Source of the DNA: Streblospio benedicti
Taxonomy: Eukaryota; Annelida; Polychaeta; Spionida; Spionidae
NCBI GenBank assembly: GCA_019095985.1
Contig: CM032666.1
Location: 45,704,703-45,768,702, forward strand
Direction of reading: 5' to 3'
DNA length: 64,000 bases
In this document: positions 60,666-64,000 of the stretch, one piece after another
How positions within the stretch are numbered: the first letter of the stretch is position 1
Layout of the letters: every line of letters begins with the position of its first letter
Translations under genes and position numbers: made by a program
Notes under the pieces: generated by a model
Seen by the model: only the letters and a program-made list of their open reading frames with translations
The model's database searches: none
Told to the model about the DNA's origin: nothing

Positions 60666-62180
60666 TATTTGTAACACCCTGACTAGAATCAAGACTATTA
60701 TATTTTATGAAGAACGAGCAGTTTGATTCCAATGAACTTATGAAAAATAAAAAGAATAAATTTTAGATGATGATGTTTGAACAAATGTTATTTGCTGCAG
60801 AAATATACATCAATAAAATCATATTTCTTTTGTGAAAAAGTGTTGGAAACTAACGCACTCACAACATGACTACATCTCATACAGTAATTGTTGTTTCATC
60901 CAATTATTATCTTTTACCAAATCATCATCCAATGTATAGATGTAAAAGTCATTTTGGACTACATACTACGAGTAGTACACCTTTCAAGAACTGCCTTGAC
61001 ATTTACGTTCTATTGAATTTTTTATTGTGGCTATCGAGGTGAAAATGGAGTGGTCCAATCGCTTTAGGTATACAGATGCTATATGAGATGGGATCTTTGT
61101 GGCTTTTCTGATCCTCTTTATACAAATATGAATTGTTTTAAACTGTGTTGAGTCTATCAGCTTATTATCGTAAGGTTCCTAACTATACATGTCATGAAGC
61201 TTTTAATATTCAATTAAATTGAATATTACAATATGTTTTGTAATTTTTAATAAGAACATGGACTTGTAATATTTAGAAGTTTAAGATTTTCAATGACATC
61301 TTAGTTCATATTTATTCCCAACCTGTGTCAGTGCATAATAACTACATATACATGTGCATGTATGTTGTACACAAAATAGCCATGTCAGACCAAATTGAAA
61401 CAGAAAGGATATGGAGAAGTTTGCGACACTGCTAAATTATTCTTTATAGGGAGAGAACATGTTCATCATGATTTGTCAAGGTACATCATGCTATTTGACA
61501 TTTACTATATATTGTTTGGTTTGTATCAAGTCTTCTGTATCATTTCTTCCAGCAACAAATAGAGAACTTGTTGACCATTGGGCTATTGGATATTTTGGGC
61601 TACAATTCTATGATTGCAAATGTGTTATGGATGTCAATGAAACAAGAAGGAAGCCTGTTCAATCTTATCATTTTAATGGAATAAAAAATAATAACATGAA
61701 ATAAAGCATGAAATACAATTTACATTTAACAGTTACGCGTATTTCACTAACAAATATTATAATCCATAGGTGCACAATTTTCACACTACAGGGTGTTATT
61801 TACTGAATCAATATCATTTGTGCTCAGCAAATTGGGTAGGATGTTATTTGTCTTTCTCTTGTAAATGTATTGTTCACTAATTGATATTATCATATTTTGT
61901 AAGAACCACATTATGGGACATGTACCTGGACTGCAAGCTTCGTACATGTACATGTACATAGTGTGATATCGATTGACTAGAATCAATATCATATGAAATT
62001 ACTGTCACGTAAAATGATATTGTAAAGAATGTTGACATAAACTGGCTTTATATGTACATGTATTCATATTCTTGCATGGCTCTGTGTATGATTGAAGGTA
62101 TACACCATACTTATTTCTAGGGGCTTCATATATTTTTGTTACGCTGGTTCCAGTTCAGATTTCAAGTAAATATTCATTAG
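60666..62180. other. Non-coding DNA, nothing recognised
   Basis: AT-rich sequence with several CATGTACATGT-type palindromic words. No exon or delimited repeat was recognised. Confidence 0.4.
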
Positions 62181-62181
62181 T

Positions 62182-63250
62182 TAGATTAGGGACAATAATT
62201 GTAGTCACTGAAAATACTCACAAATAAAAATATTTCACCTTAACGAAACATATATGTATAATTACGCAAACCGGCTGTTACCTACTTTTGGCCACCACTC
62301 TCTACGAATCTCGGACATTTATCCCCCTTTGCTCTTATCAGTGGCGTTTCAGGGCTTCAAAACTAGACCCGCGCCCTGCCTTACTACTTCAACTTGAGCT
62401 GCGTCAGTAATGTAGAAATGCGTTCACAAGCCGCACAGATTCAATTATGTCATCATTTATAAGAAAACTGGTTTGAAATGGTCAAAAAATAACCTGCACG
62501 GTGTCAGGAAGTAATCATAACAGAATACGCGCCGTCAATCGCATGACATATAGACACCTATGGTCGGATTTCTGCACTACAGTTACGTCGGCCGTATGCC
62601 TGCTACCACGCTGTTCTGTGCATCTCTTTGATGTTCATTGATTTTGGAGCTTTTCTTAGTAGTTTAATAAAATTAATAGAGGTTTCCCTAGAAGTAGCAG
62701 GTGTGCTAGATTCATGAACATATTCGTAGTGGGGCAAAAGTAGTCCGGTTGACAACTAACCATATACGGAATCGGTATATGGACAGTCCTGATACAACAT
62801 ATTTTTACAAGGCAGTTCTGGAGGTCGATATCCACTGAACATACATGCAAAAGACTGATAAATATTTGTCTCACGGGTTTAGATATCCAGTGGTCAAACA
62901 AGACGATATTTTTATGGCCAGTAATATTTCACCAAGACTATATATACTCCCCTCGAAATTGTCTCCGTAGGAGATGGGGAAGCTAGTGTTTAATAAATGG
63001 CTAAATGACTTAACATCAATAATTAAAGGCACACTCTTAACAATGGATTCTGTTGTAATGGAAAGAATGATGTGAGTTGAGGACTTTAGATTAGGGACAA
63101 TTATTGAAGTCACTGAAAATACTCACAAATGAAAATATTTCACCTCAAGGAAACAGGTTTAATAAATGGCTAAATGACTAAACATCAATAATTAAAGGCA
63201 CACAATGGACTCTGTTGTAATGGAAAGGATGAAGTGAGTTGAGGACTTAA
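62182..63250. repeat. Local duplications
   Basis: Two sequence blocks recur. GATTAGGGACAATWATTG with about 65 bp of following sequence is at 62182-62250 and 63088-63153. TTTAATAAATGGCTAAATGA with about 100 bp is at 62986-63087 and 63154-63250. They differ by few bases, so the second region arose by segmental copying. Confidence 0.8.
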
Positions 63251-63506
63251 TTAATTATTACTTAGAATTTTGCAAAGGATTTGGATTGCCAACTTATGGT
63301 CCAAAACAAGTTAGCCCATATATGTCCTGTAGTCCCCTTTCCCAATTTGTACAGCTGATGTGAGATTGGCTTATTGTTATAATGAGAGTATCACAACGAA
63401 TAACTCGTAGCATCAGCTGCACATATCATGTAGGTATCAAACCTGAACTCATGACCAGTAACAACTCGCCAGACTTTCCCAAGTTGCATGATGAAGAGGA
63501 GTATAG

Positions 63507-63667
63507 CAGAAACCCCAATTAAGATCACCTAAAAAAGAGACCACCTCTATTGTAAGAGCTTTTCGCAAGGTCCAAGCCTTGATAAAGTGACCAGGTCAGT
63601 AGCAAGCCTCTATAAAAACATCTCTCGATTAAGACCACTTGAGACTGGTATCAGGGAGGTTCTTCTG
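63507..63667. mobile_element. MITE family 2, copy 2 (eroded)
   Basis: The right end GAGGTTCTTCTG, inner 'aagaccacttgagactggt' and 'taaagtgaccaggtc' stretches parallel the copy at 2279-2456. The left end CAGAAACCCC is diverged. Confidence 0.6.
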
Positions 63668-64000
63668 TATATCTAAATCATTTTTAGTGTATCAAGAGAA
63701 TGTTTTTTCACATATTCAAACTAAGTTGTAACTGCAACGGATATTGTTTTGTTATTACTCTCTGGTTAAGTATTGAAAAATATACGTTTACAGTTTATGA
63801 AAGATGTTTATAGCAAAGAATATTAAAAGTAACCATAAATATCTTTTAGAAATTTGAATAGGATCAAAGTTTTACTTATATAGATCGACAGTAGTGCTGC
63901 AACGAAATTTCGGACTATCAGTTAATCACTCCTTCAGGGACTAGTAGACGATAATCAGTTAATCTCCTTCAATATCGTCTGCTGCAGAAGTTATAATCAT

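Larger units (their letters stand above)
43759..64000. other. Region downstream of the last found RhoGEF exon
   Basis: It is probably a long RhoGEF intron followed by, or continuing past, the window edge. Both strands were read for an exon starting V-Q-R-I/V with an AG acceptor and none was found. Contents are the repeats listed separately. 44318-47199 and 50650-51100 hold nothing recognised. Confidence 0.4.

Noticed and set aside
61459-61704. Open frame of 81 codons near a TATAG acceptor-like site
   Set aside because: No protein family recognised and the context is ordinary AT-rich DNA.

Overview
This window is nuclear DNA of a metazoan, most likely a marine invertebrate. The evidence is AT-rich sequence with split genes, GT-AG introns of 0.3 to 16 kb, dense small non-autonomous DNA transposons, tRNA-derived SINEs and 5'-truncated LINEs. 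The species cannot be named from the sequence. Two host genes are supported, lying head to head about 9 kb apart. Both are assembled here from exons whose splice sites and phases fit.

Left part (1-7,640), minus strand: a Brachyury-class T-box gene. Six exons give residues 1-239, covering the whole T-box, and the 3' end runs off the left edge. A GC-box/CCAAT cluster lies just upstream of its ATG. Its T-box is recognisable but unusually divergent at several normally fixed positions.

Middle (7,640-16,375): intergenic DNA with several MITE families, one full-length tRNA-derived SINE and a long GT microsatellite.

Right part (16,376 to at least 43,758), plus strand: a Rho guanine-nucleotide exchange factor. 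Seven exons encode a Ras-binding-domain-like ubiquitin fold followed almost at once by the N-terminal two thirds of a Dbl-homology (DH) domain. The first intron is about 16 kb. The exon with the rest of the DH domain was not found and probably lies beyond the window.

From 43,759 to 64,000 no host exon is convincing. The sequence is a transposon graveyard: LINE 3' ends, two elements with piggyBac-type termini (one in the big intron, one here), a dispersed TIR element with another element nested inside it and a clean 12-bp target duplication, a repeat family with internal tandem structure, a GC-rich minisatellite, and a near-perfect 691-bp palindrome. Each 334-bp palindrome arm carries two tRNA-like B-box/T-arm modules. 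That palindrome and its eroded relative at 35.1-35.7 kb are the least explained structures here. No CRISPR array, rRNA gene or convincing functional tRNA gene was seen.
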